NCBI RefSeq assembly: GCF_001592745.1 | Contig: NZ_LUKD01000001.1 | Location: 1,446,848 to 1,510,847 of the forward strand | Direction of reading: 5' to 3' | Source: Bdellovibrio bacteriovorus | GTDB taxonomy: Bacteria; Bdellovibrionota; Bdellovibrionia; Bdellovibrionales; Bdellovibrionaceae | DNA: 64,000 nucleotides | Shown here: one piece after another, positions 39,143 to 48,783 of the stretch | Layout: each line of letters starts with the position of its first letter | Position numbering within the stretch: the first letter of the stretch is position 1 | The notes under the pieces: generated by a model | Databases searched by the model: none | What the model saw: only the letters and a program-made list of their open reading frames with translations | What the model was told of the DNA's origin: nothing | Translations under genes and position numbers: made by a program

Positions 39143-41059
39143 ATGGCTAACAAATTAGATAGCAAAATTCCTAGTGGCTCTATTGAAGACAAATGGACCA
39201 AATCGAAGTTCGATTACAAACTAGTTAATCCTGCCAACAAAAGAAAACACTCTATCATCGTTGTCGGAACAGGTCTTGCGGGTGCGTCTGCAGCGGCATC
39301 ACTAGGTGAGCTTGGATACAAAGTAAAAGCATTCTGCGTGCATGAATCTCCTCGTCGTGCTCACTCGGTGGCAGCTCAAGGTGGTATCAATGCCGCGAAA
39401 AACTATCAAAATGACGGTGACTCTACTTACCGTCTTTTCTATGACACGGTAAAAGGCGGCGACTTCCGCGCGCGTGAAGCCAACGTTTATCGTTTGGCCG
39501 AAGTGTCGGCGAACATCATCGACCAAATGGTGGCGCAAGGTGTTCCATTTGCTCGCGAATACGGTGGAACTTTAGCAAACCGTTCTTTCGGTGGAGCGCA
39601 AGTTTCTCGTACATTCTATGCTCGCGGTCAGACAGGACAACAGCTTCTTTTGGGTGCTTACTCAGAGATGATGAGACAAGTTGATGCGGGCACGGTTGAA
39701 CTTCGCACTCGTCGTGAAATGTTGGACCTTGTTATCGTTGATGGAAAAGCACGCGGTATCATCGTACGTAACTTGATCACAGGCGAAATTGAATCTCACG
39801 AAGCAGACGCTGTTGTTATCGCCAGCGGCGGTTACTCAAACGTCTTCTTCCTTTCAACAAATGCGATGGCTTGTGCCGTGACGGCGGCTTGGAAAGCCCA
39901 CAAACGTGGTGCTTACTTCGCCAATCCTTGTTACACACAAATCCATCCAACTTGCATCCCGGTTCACGGAGAAAACCAATCAAAACTAACTTTGATGTCT
40001 GAGTCTCTTCGTAACGACGGTCGCGTGTGGGTTCCAAAAGCCGTTGGTGACAAACGTCATCCAAACGACATTCCAGAAAACGAACGCGATTACTATCTAG
40101 AGCGCGTTTACCCTTCATTCGGTAACTTGGCTCCTCGTGATGTGGCTTCTCGTCAGGCGAAGTATCGTTGTGATGAAGGCCGTGGCGTGAATGAATCTGG
40201 TAAAGCGGTTTACCTTGATTTCGCAGATTCCATTAAACGTTTGGGTGAAGACAAAATTTCTGAGCGTTATGGAAACTTGTTTGAAATGTACGAAAAGATC
40301 ACAGGTCAAAATCCGTACAAACAACCAATGATGATCTACCCTGCTCCTCACTACACAATGGGTGGTTTGTGGGTTGATTACAACTTGGAATCAACAATTC
40401 CAGGCTTGTTCGTCGCGGGTGAAGCAAACTTCTCTGACCACGGTGCGAATCGTCTTGGTGCTTCGGCATTGATGCAAGGTTTGGCAGACGGTTACTTCGT
40501 TCTTCCATATACTTTGGGTAACTATCTTGGTTCAACGAAGCTTGAAAAAGTTTCGATCACGAACGATGCCTTTAAAGCGGCTGAACATGGTGTGAAACAA
40601 GAGATCTCTAAACTTATGAACATCAAAGGTAACCGCACAGTTGATAGCTTCCACAAAGAACTTGGAAATATCATGTGGGAATACTGTGGCATGGGTCGTA
40701 ACGAAGAAGGTCTTAAAAAAGCTCTTCAAGAGATTCCAAAATTGCGTGAAGAATTCTGGCAGAATGTGCGCATCCCTGGTGATGCAAACTATCTGAACGT
40801 AGAGCTTGAAAAAGCCGGACGCGTTGCAGACTTCATGGAGCTTGGCGAGTTGATGTGTCGCGATGCTTTGGAACGTAAAGAGTCTTGCGGCGGTCACTTC
40901 CGTGAAGAATACCAAGTTGACGGTGAAGCAAAACGTGACGACGCGAACTTCTGTCACGTGGCTGCGTGGGAATACACAGGCGAAAACAAAGCCTCTGTTC
41001 GCCACACTGAAGAATTGAAATTTGAAAACGTACATCTAGCAACTCGTAGCTATAAATAA
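39143..41059 (+). CDS. sdhA: Succinate dehydrogenase flavoprotein subunit
   Basis: The 638-residue flavoprotein oxidises succinate to fumarate. It has the FAD motif [19 protein letters not shown], the flavinylation-site sequence [15 protein letters not shown] near residue 73, and the catalytic stretch with [12 protein letters not shown]. Length and motifs fit type B enzymes that may also run as fumarate reductase. Ten bases separate it from sdhB. Confidence 0.96.
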   Translation: MANKLDSKIPSGSIEDKWTKSKFDYKLVNPANKRKHSIIVVGTGLAGASAAASLGELGYKVKAFCVHESPRRAHSVAAQGGINAAKNYQNDGDSTYRLFYDTVKGGDFRAREANVYRLAEVSANIIDQMVAQGVPFAREYGGTLANRSFGGAQVSRTFYARGQTGQQLLLGAYSEMMRQVDAGTVELRTRREMLDLVIVDGKARGIIVRNLITGEIESHEADAVVIASGGYSNVFFLSTNAMACAVTAAWKAHKRGAYFANPCYTQIHPTCIPVHGENQSKLTLMSESLRNDGRVWVPKAVGDKRHPNDIPENERDYYLERVYPSFGNLAPRDVASRQAKYRCDEGRGVNESGKAVYLDFADSIKRLGEDKISERYGNLFEMYEKITGQNPYKQPMMIYPAPHYTMGGLWVDYNLESTIPGLFVAGEANFSDHGANRLGASALMQGLADGYFVLPYTLGNYLGSTKLEKVSITNDAFKAAEHGVKQEISKLMNIKGNRTVDSFHKELGNIMWEYCGMGRNEEGLKKALQEIPKLREEFWQNVRIPGDANYLNVELEKAGRVADFMELGELMCRDALERKESCGGHFREEYQVDGEAKRDDANFCHVAAWEYTGENKASVRHTEELKFENVHLATRSYK

Positions 41060-41069
41060 GAGGCGTAAC

Positions 41070-41858
41070 ATGGCTGGAAAAACATTGAATCTGACTTTAA
41101 GAGTGTGGAGACAAAAAGGTCCTAAAGACCAAGGCGGCTTCGTAGATTTGCAAGCTAAGAATGTGTCTGAAGACGCTTCTTTCCTTGAGATGCTAGATGC
41201 TGTGAACGAAGAGCTTGTTTCTAAAGGTGACGAGCCTATCGCATTTGACCATGACTGCCGCGAAGGTATTTGTGGTGCGTGTGGTTTTGTGATCGACGGT
41301 GAAGCTCACGGTCCCATGAAATCAACAACCGTGTGCCAATTGCACATGAGAAATTTCACGGACGGCGCAACGTTGACGATTGAGCCTTTCCGCGCACAAG
41401 CTTTCCCGGTTATTAAAGACTTAATGGTGAATCGTTCTGCAATGGATAGAATTATCTCTGCGGGTGGTTACATCAGTCAAAATGCTGGCAATGCTGTTGA
41501 TGCAAATGCGATCCTGGTTCCAAAAGCAGACGCGGATGAGGCGATGTCATCTGCAACATGCATACAATGTGGTGCGTGTGTGGCTGCTTGTAAGAACGCT
41601 TCAGCTGCTCTATTCACTTCAGCAAAAATCTCGCACATGGCTTTGCTTCCGCAAGGTCAGGTTGAAAGAAAAGAACGTGCTCTTCGCATGGTGGCTGCGA
41701 TGGATGCCGAAGGGTTCGGTGCTTGTACGACAACAGGTGCTTGTGAGGCGGCTTGTCCTAAGGACATTCAACTTACAAACATCTCTCGTATGAACCGTGA
41801 ATTCCTAGTGGCGAACGCAACGAAGCGTGAAAAACACAGTGATGGCGGCGCGGGCTAG
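41070..41858 (+). CDS. sdhB: Succinate dehydrogenase iron-sulfur subunit
   Basis: The 262-residue subunit carries electrons from flavin to the quinone site. The [2Fe-2S] ligands lie in [11 protein letters not shown], the [4Fe-4S] and [3Fe-4S] ligands in [12 protein letters not shown] and [15 protein letters not shown]. The operon ends in a strong terminator 20 bases later. Confidence 0.96.
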   Translation: MAGKTLNLTLRVWRQKGPKDQGGFVDLQAKNVSEDASFLEMLDAVNEELVSKGDEPIAFDHDCREGICGACGFVIDGEAHGPMKSTTVCQLHMRNFTDGATLTIEPFRAQAFPVIKDLMVNRSAMDRIISAGGYISQNAGNAVDANAILVPKADADEAMSSATCIQCGACVAACKNASAALFTSAKISHMALLPQGQVERKERALRMVAAMDAEGFGACTTTGACEAACPKDIQLTNISRMNREFLVANATKREKHSDGGAG

Positions 41859-41880
41859 TTTTTAAAATCAAATATGATGT

Positions 41881-41911
41881 AAAAAAGGGAGTCTAAAAGG
41901 CTCCCTTTTTT
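41881..41911 (+). terminator. Terminator of the sdh operon
   Basis: AAAAAAGGGAG pairs with CTCCCTTTTTT across a nine-base loop. Confidence 0.9.
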
Positions 41912-41975
41912 ATTTTTACCCAGCCCCTTCTTGTGCTGTCTTGTGTTTCAGGAATATCGACGGCAACATAAAGGA

Positions 41976-42725
41976 ATGAATAAGTCCGCTTTGGTTCTTT
42001 CATTATTAATTTCTACGACTTCGCTGGCGAACACTTTGATCATTGGCGATTCACACGTCGTGGGACCTTTTGGTGAAAATCTTCACAAATATTTCAGCGA
42101 AGTGGCGCAAGAGAATGTGCGCACCGTGGGTCTTGCGGGTGGAACGGCTCGCTCATTCACGGACTCATCCGAAGCAAAACGGACTTTGAGTTATGGTTTT
42201 GCGGACAGAAAAAACGACAAACAGAAGGTTGTTCCTGGCGGAACCAAAGCAACGGCCCCATTGCTATCTACCCTCTTAGATGAAGAAAAACCGCGAAGAG
42301 TTATTATCGAATTGGGCGATAACTTTGCCGATTACAAAAATCCCAATTCTCAGTCTGATAGAACCGTTGTTGCACAAGTTAAGCAGATCACCGAAGTGCT
42401 GAACAAAAACAAATTCAATGGCACTTGTTACTGGGTGACGCCAACGTGGACTGATAAAGCGCTCTCAAAACCCTATTTTAAGTCGAACATGCGCCTCGCT
42501 CGCGTAATTGAAATCATCAAGAATGAAGTGGCTCCCCGTTGTCAGGTCATCGACAGCACCACGGAAATCGGTATTAGTGAAAACGACATCAAGACAACTT
42601 CAGACGGTTTACATTTTGACGCTAAAAATGGCGCAAAATGGGCGCGCGGTGTCGCGGACCGCATTCGTGAAGTTGAAGCGAATACTGCAAAATCCCGCTC
42701 TAAAAATCCTGACGGTGTAAAATAA
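41976..42725 (+). CDS. Exported SGNH-type hydrolase or esterase
   Basis: The 249-residue protein has a signal peptide (MNKSALVLSLLISTTSLA) and the SGNH block I sequence IIGDSHVVGPFG with the catalytic serine at about residue 24; a block III-like ELGDN and the block V-like DGLHFD near the C-terminus supply the Asp/His. Family members remove acetyl or other acyl groups from polysaccharides or peptidoglycan; in a predator this could be deacetylation of prey or own wall, which is only a guess. An upstream frame extension of 15 codons lacks a ribosome binding site. Confidence 0.78.
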   Translation: MNKSALVLSLLISTTSLANTLIIGDSHVVGPFGENLHKYFSEVAQENVRTVGLAGGTARSFTDSSEAKRTLSYGFADRKNDKQKVVPGGTKATAPLLSTLLDEEKPRRVIIELGDNFADYKNPNSQSDRTVVAQVKQITEVLNKNKFNGTCYWVTPTWTDKALSKPYFKSNMRLARVIEIIKNEVAPRCQVIDSTTEIGISENDIKTTSDGLHFDAKNGAKWARGVADRIREVEANTAKSRSKNPDGVK

Positions 42726-42856
42726 TATTATAATTTTTAACCTTTAAACTCTGCATCTAAGGTCGTCTCATACAGAGACATCTTCGACATCACATCTTTT
42801 TTGATTTCTTCTAAAGCTAACGCAACAAACTTCCGAAACTAGACCAAGGATTGGCT

Positions 42857-43105
42857 ATGAAGAAGATTGATGTATTGATGCAAGAGTTAGGTTTCAACAA
42901 AGATGCTCCGGACAGTGTCAAAGAAGCATTTATTAAACACCTCATGAAAGCTTCTTATGGAGTCAATGTTACAACTCCTTCAGAGAAAAAAGAGATCGCT
43001 GCAAACCCACAGAAAATCGCGACACTCAAATCTCCACAACAGTTGAGTTTTGATTTTATCGAGCAAGAAACACGACCAACGTCCGGAAAAAAGGCCGTGT
43101 CTTAG
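42857..43105 (+). CDS. Small hypothetical protein
   Basis: The 82-residue protein begins MKKIDVLMQELGFNKDAPDS and has a short helical N-terminal part followed by a polar, probably unstructured tail. No known domain is recognised. AAGGA nine bases before the ATG supports translation. A GTCTC/GAGAC inverted repeat lies about 80 bases upstream (42765-42779). Confidence 0.6.
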   Translation: MKKIDVLMQELGFNKDAPDSVKEAFIKHLMKASYGVNVTTPSEKKEIAANPQKIATLKSPQQLSFDFIEQETRPTSGKKAVS

Positions 43106-43231
43106 TCTCGTCTATTAGAAGAATGGCTAGAAAATTCCTTGTCCTTCGTCTGGAAAAACACGACCTAGTGCTAAGAATTGGCCCCAAGTAATTCTCCTCT
43201 ACAAAATTTAATAACCAGCTCACCTTCACAT

Positions 43232-43245
43232 TGGTACCATTTTGG
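43232..43245 (+). promoter_or_regulatory. Sequence shared upstream of two secreted protease genes, copy 1
   Basis: TGGTACCATTTTGG lies 71 bases before the ATG of the subtilisin gene. The trypsin-like gene has TGGTTCCATTTTGG at 48738-48751, with one difference. It could be part of a common promoter, but chance matches of this length are expected in 64 kb. Confidence 0.25.
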
Positions 43246-43315
43246 AACTGGGCACGTTCAGGGAAAATTTTTCCTCGTTCGTTCGCTTGAAAATCACCCA
43301 ATGAAGGAGGGGATT

Positions 43316-44959
43316 ATGAAAAGGCTTATGGAAAGAGCCTCTAAAGCAGCCATGGTAGGCTTACTACTTATTGGTGCTAATGCGTTTGCGGCGCCAGCTG
43401 AATCAGTTCCAGGCGAATACATTGTTAAATTGAAAGACTCTGTTTCCGCGAAATCTTCGATCAATGTTCTTAGCGCGCAACTGGGGTCTTACGTAAAAGA
43501 CACTATTCCCGGACAAAACATTGTGGTTATCAAACGCCCGGTGTTTGAAATCCAGTCAAACGTAGTTAAATCCCTTTCTGAAAATCCAATTGTAGACATC
43601 GTAGAACCAAACTACATCTACAGAATTAACAAAACTCCAAATGACCCGATGTTGGGTCAACTGTGGGGATTGAAAAATAGCGGACAACAAGATTCTGAGC
43701 GTCGCGCAGGTATTGCAGGTGTAGATATCGGTGCAGAACAAGCATGGGATATCACAACAGGATCTAAAGACATTATCGTCGCTGTTATCGATACAGGTGT
43801 TGATTACAATCACCCGGATCTAGTTAGCAATATGTGGACGAACGAAGTTGAAGCGAATGGTAAACCAGGAGTTGACGACGACGGAAATGGTATCGTTGAC
43901 GATATCCACGGTGCGAATTTCGTTAATGCGAACGCTCCAACTGGTAATCCACTCGATGATCACGGTCACGGTTCTCACTGCTCGGGCACTATTGGTGGTA
44001 CGGGTGATGACGGCAAAGGTATCGTGGGTGTAGCTTGGAACGTTCGTATCATGGGCGTGAAGTTCCTTTCTGCAAGCGGTTCAGGCTCACTTGATGGCGC
44101 TTTAAAAGGAATCGACTACGCAACAAAAATGGGTGCGAAAATCATGTCGAACTCTTGGGGTGGCGGTGGTTACTCTGAAACTTTGAAGCAAGCTATCGAA
44201 AGATCGAATGCTGCTGGCGCACTTTTCGTCGCGGCGGCGGGTAACGAGTCTAATAATAACGACGCGAGCCCAACATACCCTGCTACATACGATGTACCAA
44301 ACGTACTTTCGGTAGCGGCGATTGATAACAGAGGCCAAATCGCTTCTTTCTCTAACTACGGCAAAACAAAAGTTCACGTAGGTGCTCCGGGTGTGAATAT
44401 CGTGTCTTCTATCACTGGTGGAAAATACGATTCATGGTCTGGAACTTCGATGGCGACTCCACACGTTTCTGGTATGGCGGTTCTATTGGCTTCTAACGAG
44501 CCGAACCTGACAGCGCTTGAAATGAAAGAAAGAATTATCGCGACCTCTAAACCAATCGCGGGACTTCGTGGTAAATCTAAAGGTGGCATGGTGAATGCTT
44601 ATGCAATGTTGACAAATACATTGCCGGCTCCAGATCCAAATGATCCGATCAACTGGCAAACTGTTCCTGTCAGCATTTCTTCGGCTCATCCATATAAAGA
44701 AAAAACGAAGGAAGAGTTTGAAGTTCGTGTTCCAGGAGCAAAACAGATCGCTTTGTACTTCTCTAAATTCGACACAGAAAGAGATTATGACAAAGTGGAG
44801 TTCTTCGATGCTAACGGCAAGAAGGTCTCTGACATGAGCGGTAAAAACGACGACTCGTTCTCAACAACAATTGACGGTGAGTACGTAAAAATCGTTTTCA
44901 CATCTGATGATTCTGTTCAACGCTACGGGTTTGATATCACGAAAGCGGCTTACAGATAA
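43316..44959 (+). CDS. Secreted subtilisin-family serine protease with CUB-like C-terminal domain
   Basis: The 547-residue preproenzyme has a signal peptide (to about residue 26), an inhibitor I9-type propeptide (GEYIVKLKDSVSAKSS to about 103), and an S8 domain with Asp159 (VAVIDTGVDYNHP), His218 (DDHGHGSHCSGT), oxyanion Asn310 (AAAGN) and Ser378 (SGTSMATPHVSG). The last about 85 residues resemble a CUB-type beta domain (FSKFDTERDYDKVEFFD and VFTSDDSVQRYGF). The ATG follows GGAGGGG; the open frame extends further upstream without a signal. Expected to be secreted and autoprocessed; prey degradation is plausible. Confidence 0.93.
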   Translation: MKRLMERASKAAMVGLLLIGANAFAAPAESVPGEYIVKLKDSVSAKSSINVLSAQLGSYVKDTIPGQNIVVIKRPVFEIQSNVVKSLSENPIVDIVEPNYIYRINKTPNDPMLGQLWGLKNSGQQDSERRAGIAGVDIGAEQAWDITTGSKDIIVAVIDTGVDYNHPDLVSNMWTNEVEANGKPGVDDDGNGIVDDIHGANFVNANAPTGNPLDDHGHGSHCSGTIGGTGDDGKGIVGVAWNVRIMGVKFLSASGSGSLDGALKGIDYATKMGAKIMSNSWGGGGYSETLKQAIERSNAAGALFVAAAGNESNNNDASPTYPATYDVPNVLSVAAIDNRGQIASFSNYGKTKVHVGAPGVNIVSSITGGKYDSWSGTSMATPHVSGMAVLLASNEPNLTALEMKERIIATSKPIAGLRGKSKGGMVNAYAMLTNTLPAPDPNDPINWQTVPVSISSAHPYKEKTKEEFEVRVPGAKQIALYFSKFDTERDYDKVEFFDANGKKVSDMSGKNDDSFSTTIDGEYVKIVFTSDDSVQRYGFDITKAAYR

Positions 44960-44982
44960 TCTTTAAGCTGAAAAGAAAAACT

Positions 44983-45011
44983 AAAAAGCCACCTTTTGAG
45001 GTGGCTTTTTT
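44983..45011. terminator. Terminator between the subtilisin and hydrolase genes
   Basis: AAAAAGCCACC pairs with GGTGGCTTTTT across a TTTTGA loop; usable in both directions for the convergent genes. Confidence 0.9.
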
Positions 45012-45038
45012 ATTTTCAGATAAAATAAAAATTAAGAA

Positions 45039-45920
45039 CTATTTTTTGGAAGACACTTCTTTTAAAAACTTTTCCATTTTTAAATTTGTATAATCAGGAA
45101 AATCCAACTGCGTGCAGTGTGAGCCATACGGCACAAGTACAAACTCAGAATGTTTGATCGTCTCTTTGAAATGATATTGGAAACGTAAAGGCGTCACCAT
45201 GTCTTTTTCGCCCGAGATGATGAGTGCGGGCACCTTGATATTTTCTAAAACTGATTCCCCGTTATATTCCATCAGCTCTTCAAATAAAGTGATGAAGACT
45301 TCAAGATTTAAGCGCGCCACGCCTCTTAAGTACACTTCGATATCTTTTATATGACTGACGCGAAGATTGAATCCACCAGCCAGAGCCGCGATATACACAG
45401 ACATAGGATTATCAACAGCCAATTTCCACAGAGTATTCCACATGTAGGGTTGCTTTTCGTATTGTTCTTTCACGAAATAAAAGAAGGGTTCGATCACATC
45501 CAGGCCAAACATTCCCTTAATAGGATTGCGAGCAAAGCCATTAATGAAAATCATCGATGCAAAAGCCTCCGGCTTTTCATCATAAGCTTTGAGCATGATA
45601 GGAGCGCCGAAGCTATGTCCTGCAAAATGAGCCTGTTTGATCTCTAAATGCTTCATCAAAGCAAAAACGTCTTTTGCCAAAGCTTCCATCGTTAACTGAC
45701 TCATGTCGGTCACTGGGTTGCTTTTTTGGTGTCCGCGAAGGTCGAAAGTGATGACTTTGTATTTGTGGGAAAAATATTCGATCTGGTGGTGCCAGTGGTT
45801 CATGATACAGGCAATACCGTAGATCAGAATTAAAGGCTCACCCTCCCCGCGCACTTCATAATAAATCGGAGTGCCGTCGAAGCTTTCAAAGCTGCCGGTG
45901 GTTTTGGGTGTTGTTAACAT
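45039..45920 (-). CDS. Alpha/beta hydrolase
   Basis: The 293-residue protein shows the alpha/beta-hydrolase core: FDLRGHQKS, the nucleophile elbow GHSFG (Ser near residue 100) and a late SGEKDMVTP with probable acid, then His in YGSHCTQLD. No signal peptide is seen, so it is cytoplasmic. Substrate is unknown. It lies nine bases after the FHA protein gene and probably shares its transcript. Confidence 0.85.
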   Translation of the reverse strand: MLTTPKTTGSFESFDGTPIYYEVRGEGEPLILIYGIACIMNHWHHQIEYFSHKYKVITFDLRGHQKSNPVTDMSQLTMEALAKDVFALMKHLEIKQAHFAGHSFGAPIMLKAYDEKPEAFASMIFINGFARNPIKGMFGLDVIEPFFYFVKEQYEKQPYMWNTLWKLAVDNPMSVYIAALAGGFNLRVSHIKDIEVYLRGVARLNLEVFITLFEELMEYNGESVLENIKVPALIISGEKDMVTPLRFQYHFKETIKHSEFVLVPYGSHCTQLDFPDYTNLKMEKFLKEVSSKK

Positions 45921-45929
45921 GAAGCCTCT

Positions 45930-46622
45930 CTACAAGTACGTCACTTTAATGAGCGTGTTTCCAAAAGAAATCAAGTCGCCATCTTTAAGCATTTCGGCAT
46001 CAACGGACTTATTGTTAAGAGTCACACGACCAGGAGCTTTGATTTTTAATTCAACCATACCTGGACCGGGATGAAGTTCGAAAGCCTCTTTGGGGGCATC
46101 TTCATCGTGAAGTTCGATATCTAAGGACTCGGAACCCGCTTTACGGGGCCCATAGCCTAAAATAATTTCCTCATCCGTCTGAATACCTTGGGTGAACGTG
46201 AGCTTTAACGCGGGGCTAAATCTTTGCAATACGAGGCTTTGTTCGGAGGGCTCGGGAGGTGTGACCTCTGACAGCTTGTCCTTTAAAATATTGCGCCACG
46301 TCACAAGTCGACTGAAATCGATCGCGATCTCTTCTTCGACCGAAATAACTTTAAACTGGGTGCGACCTACCTCAAAGATAACCCCTGGTAATAACGCCAC
46401 TTTTTTTACACGGCGACCACTAATATGGATGCCGTTGGAGGAGTCTAAATCCATCAAAACAAACTGCCCCTTCCCGTCGATAGAGATCTGGGCGTGGGTC
46501 CCCGAAACTTTGGGGTCTTTGATAATGATGTCGGCCTTGGAGCGACCCAGGGTGATTCCGTCTTCAACCTTGAAGCGGGAACCCTCATTGGGGCCATCAA
46601 GAATCTCAATAAAAGTGACCAT
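45930..46622 (-). CDS. FHA-domain protein with a second FHA-like half
   Basis: The 230-residue protein has a clear FHA domain at residues 1-95: GRSKADIIIKDPKVSGTHAQ and DLDSSNGIHISGRRV give the phosphothreonine-binding GR, SxxH and NG residues. The C-terminal part (VTLNNKSVDAEMLKDGDLIS, then FGNTLIKVTYL) looks like the final strands of another FHA-like domain without the binding residues. It probably acts in Ser/Thr phosphorylation signalling. Bdellovibrio relatives hold many FHA proteins, some needed for prey entry; no such role is shown here. Confidence 0.85.
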   Translation of the reverse strand: MVTFIEILDGPNEGSRFKVEDGITLGRSKADIIIKDPKVSGTHAQISIDGKGQFVLMDLDSSNGIHISGRRVKKVALLPGVIFEVGRTQFKVISVEEEIAIDFSRLVTWRNILKDKLSEVTPPEPSEQSLVLQRFSPALKLTFTQGIQTDEEIILGYGPRKAGSESLDIELHDEDAPKEAFELHPGPGMVELKIKAPGRVTLNNKSVDAEMLKDGDLISFGNTLIKVTYL

Positions 46623-46725
46623 TTAAGTATTCTAGGACCGGTTTATTCACTATTCAAATGCCTAATCCTTGTGCTTGGTCCTAAGCCGTGCTAAACCCTC
46701 TAAACATTTTAAAAAAGTCATCCTT

Positions 46726-46749
46726 GCTCCCGCTCACTATGGTGGGGGC
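46726..46749 (+). promoter_or_regulatory. Possible S6:S18 autoregulatory leader of rpsF
   Basis: A hairpin of GCTC/GGGC and TCAC/GTGG lies 22 bases before the rpsF start, with an asymmetric bulge that contains CCG. A CCG-containing bulge in a hairpin is the known binding motif of the S6:S18 complex in bacterial rpsF leaders. Confidence 0.45.
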
Positions 46750-46771
46750 TTAAACCGAAAGGATATAGTTC

Positions 46772-47224
46772 ATGGAAACTACTAAATCTGCGAAAAAGCC
46801 ATACGAAGTTGTGGTTCTTATGCACCCAGATGCAACTCTTGAAGAGCAAAAAGATTTGTTCAAAAAGAACAAAGCTACGATCGAATCTTTCAAAGGTTCA
46901 ATCAACTCTTTGGAAACTTGGGGTAAAAGAACTCTAGCAACTCCCATCGGCAAAATGAAAAAAGCTATCTACTTCCACTCTACGTTCGAAGCAGATACTC
47001 AAGCTATCGCTGAGCTTGAAAGAACTATGCGTATCAACGACAAAGTTCTTCGCTTTATGCACACTCGTTTGGACGAGCGTGTTTCTTTGGCTAAGTTCAT
47101 GGAAGGCTTCAAAAAAGGTCTTTCTGAATCTGCTGCTCGCGAAAAAGAGCGTGAAGCAAAAGCCGCTGCTCGTAAAGCTGCCTTCGCAGCTGCAAAAGCA
47201 GAACGTTTCGAAAAAGGCGAATAA
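46772..47224 (+). CDS. rpsF: Small ribosomal subunit protein bS6
   Basis: The 150-residue protein is S6: YEVVVLMHPDATLEEQ at the start, then TWGKRTLATPIGKMKKAIYF near residues 49-68 and a terminal tail. From about residue 110 it has an unusually long Ala/Lys/Glu-rich extension (EKEREAKAAARKAAFAAAKA), longer than in E. coli. S6 binds S18 and 16S rRNA; the partner gene rpsR, normally next, is absent here. Confidence 0.95.
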   Translation: METTKSAKKPYEVVVLMHPDATLEEQKDLFKKNKATIESFKGSINSLETWGKRTLATPIGKMKKAIYFHSTFEADTQAIAELERTMRINDKVLRFMHTRLDERVSLAKFMEGFKKGLSESAAREKEREAKAAARKAAFAAAKAERFEKGE

Positions 47225-47239
47225 TTAAGAGCGTAATCC

Positions 47240-48127
47240 ATGAAGAAGACCGCGACGCCACAGAAATTCATCACAATTTCATCTCTCTCGATTTTGTTGT
47301 CGATGTTGACTGTGGTTATGGGAGCGCCTCTTCTTCGTGTACTACGTAAAGCCTACGGTCCCCTCGCCTTTTGGATTTTGGGACTTGTGGCAACGGGAGC
47401 GGCGTGGCTCCTGAACGCACAACCTCTGGCGCTTTTCCTTGGCTCTGTTTGGATGACTTTAGGGGCCTACATGGAGTTAGAGCAAAAGGGTGTTGGGTGG
47501 TGGATCTCTGGACTTGCGAGTGTCGCAATTGGTTCTGCAGCCGCTGGCTTGGGACTTTTTGGAGCACTTCAAAAGAACGGAATCAACACGTATGCTGAAG
47601 TCCAAAAATTAATGGAGCAGTTTTCCGCTCAGGTTCAAAAAATGAATCCGGCGGTGAAATTGGATCCGGCAATTCTGGTGCAGCAGATTCCTTCAGCCAT
47701 CGTTATTCTTTTAATCATAACGTTGGGTGTGGGATTAATTTTTGAGAGAAGGGTTTTTTCATGGCTCAATTTGCCCCGTGAGAAAATTGCCTCTCAGCTC
47801 AAGTTGTTAGAATATCGCGTTCCGGATTTTGTGATTTGGGTTGCGATGACTGCCTTCCTTCTAACAATGGTGAGTTTTGGCGGTAAGGCCACTTCCATCC
47901 TCGCAGTGAATATTGTGAACGTTGTTATCGTTCTTTATTTCTTTCAGGGGCTGGCAGTGTTGGAGGTATTTCTGAATTCTATGAAAGCCGGTGTTTTCAT
48001 GAGAGTTCTGACGTACATAATTTTGGTCGGTCAGTTATTGCTTGTTTTGAGCGTGGTTGGCTTGATCGATTACTGGGTTGATTTCAGAGCTCGCCTGAAC
48101 AAGGTGAAGCCTGCTGAAAGCAACTAA
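47240..48127 (+). CDS. DUF2232 (YybS-like) multi-spanning membrane protein
   Basis: The 295-residue protein has about eight membrane segments and a conserved RVPDFVIWVAMTAFLLTM (near 190-207) and LYFFQGLAVLEVFL stretch, typical of DUF2232 proteins that are often encoded between rpsR and rplI. Function in the family is not established. It takes the place where rpsR is expected. Confidence 0.82.
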   Translation: MKKTATPQKFITISSLSILLSMLTVVMGAPLLRVLRKAYGPLAFWILGLVATGAAWLLNAQPLALFLGSVWMTLGAYMELEQKGVGWWISGLASVAIGSAAAGLGLFGALQKNGINTYAEVQKLMEQFSAQVQKMNPAVKLDPAILVQQIPSAIVILLIITLGVGLIFERRVFSWLNLPREKIASQLKLLEYRVPDFVIWVAMTAFLLTMVSFGGKATSILAVNIVNVVIVLYFFQGLAVLEVFLNSMKAGVFMRVLTYIILVGQLLLVLSVVGLIDYWVDFRARLNKVKPAESN

Positions 48128-48143
48128 CAAAAATGGAGATCAC

Positions 48144-48587
48144 ATGAAAGTTATTCTTCAAAAAGACGTTAAAGATGTAGGTCGTGTTGGTGAGTTGGTG
48201 AACGTTTCTGAAGGTTTCGCAAGAAACTTCTTGTTCCCACGTAAATTGGCAGCGGAAGCTACTGAAAAACGCGTAAAAGAGTACGAACACTTGAAACGCG
48301 TAGCTGAAGCTAAAAAGAAAAAAGCATTGGCAGAACGCCAAGAGCTTTTGAACAAAATCAACGGCACAACTGTAACATTCAAATTGGCTGCTGGTGAGAC
48401 TGACAAACTTTTCGGTACTGTTACTACAACAGATATCTCTAAAGAATTGCAAAAAATGGGTCACTCAGTAGACCGTCGTGACATTCACCTTGAAGAGCCA
48501 ATCAAAGTATTGGGTCAACACAAGGCAGTTGTTCGCTACGCAGAAGGTATGGAAGCAAAAATCCAGATCTCTGTTGAAAGAGCGTAA
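48144..48587 (+). CDS. rplI: Large ribosomal subunit protein bL9
   Basis: The 147-residue protein starts MKVILQKDVKDVGRVGELVN and continues with VSEGFARNFLFPRKLA, the L9 signature, a long central helix rich in Lys/Glu and the C-terminal domain. It ends the rpsF-DUF2232-rplI unit with a strong terminator. Confidence 0.96.
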   Translation: MKVILQKDVKDVGRVGELVNVSEGFARNFLFPRKLAAEATEKRVKEYEHLKRVAEAKKKKALAERQELLNKINGTTVTFKLAAGETDKLFGTVTTTDISKELQKMGHSVDRRDIHLEEPIKVLGQHKAVVRYAEGMEAKIQISVERA

Positions 48588-48620
48588 TAACGAGAAAGTT
48601 TCGGTAAATCGAAAGTTCTT

Positions 48621-48654
48621 AAAAGGGATCTCCGTCAAAAGAGATCCCTTTTTT
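48621..48654 (+). terminator. Terminator after rplI
   Basis: AAAAGGGATCTC pairs with GAGATCCCTTTT over an eight-base loop and is followed by more T. Confidence 0.92.
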
Positions 48655-48737
48655 TATAGTCATTTCACCTGCTTAAAAATGACGCACTTCCACTATAAGA
48701 CTTTGTTATCTTAAATATTTGAAAATTTGTATTGCAC

Positions 48738-48751
48738 TGGTTCCATTTTGG
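48738..48751 (+). promoter_or_regulatory. Sequence shared upstream of two secreted protease genes, copy 2
   Basis: TGGTTCCATTTTGG lies 33 bases before the ATG of the trypsin-like gene and differs at one position from the copy at 43232-43245. Confidence 0.25.
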
Positions 48752-48783
48752 GTGTTTAACGGCCCTCACTTTGGGGGGTCACT

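Noticed and set aside
43123-43191. Possible 22-codon reading frame upstream of the subtilisin gene
   Set aside because: Only a weak purine stretch precedes the ATG, and there is no hydrophobic segment or conservation clue.
43232-43260. Sigma-54 promoter before the subtilisin gene
   Set aside because: TGGTAC resembles the -24 element, but no GC element lies at the required distance.
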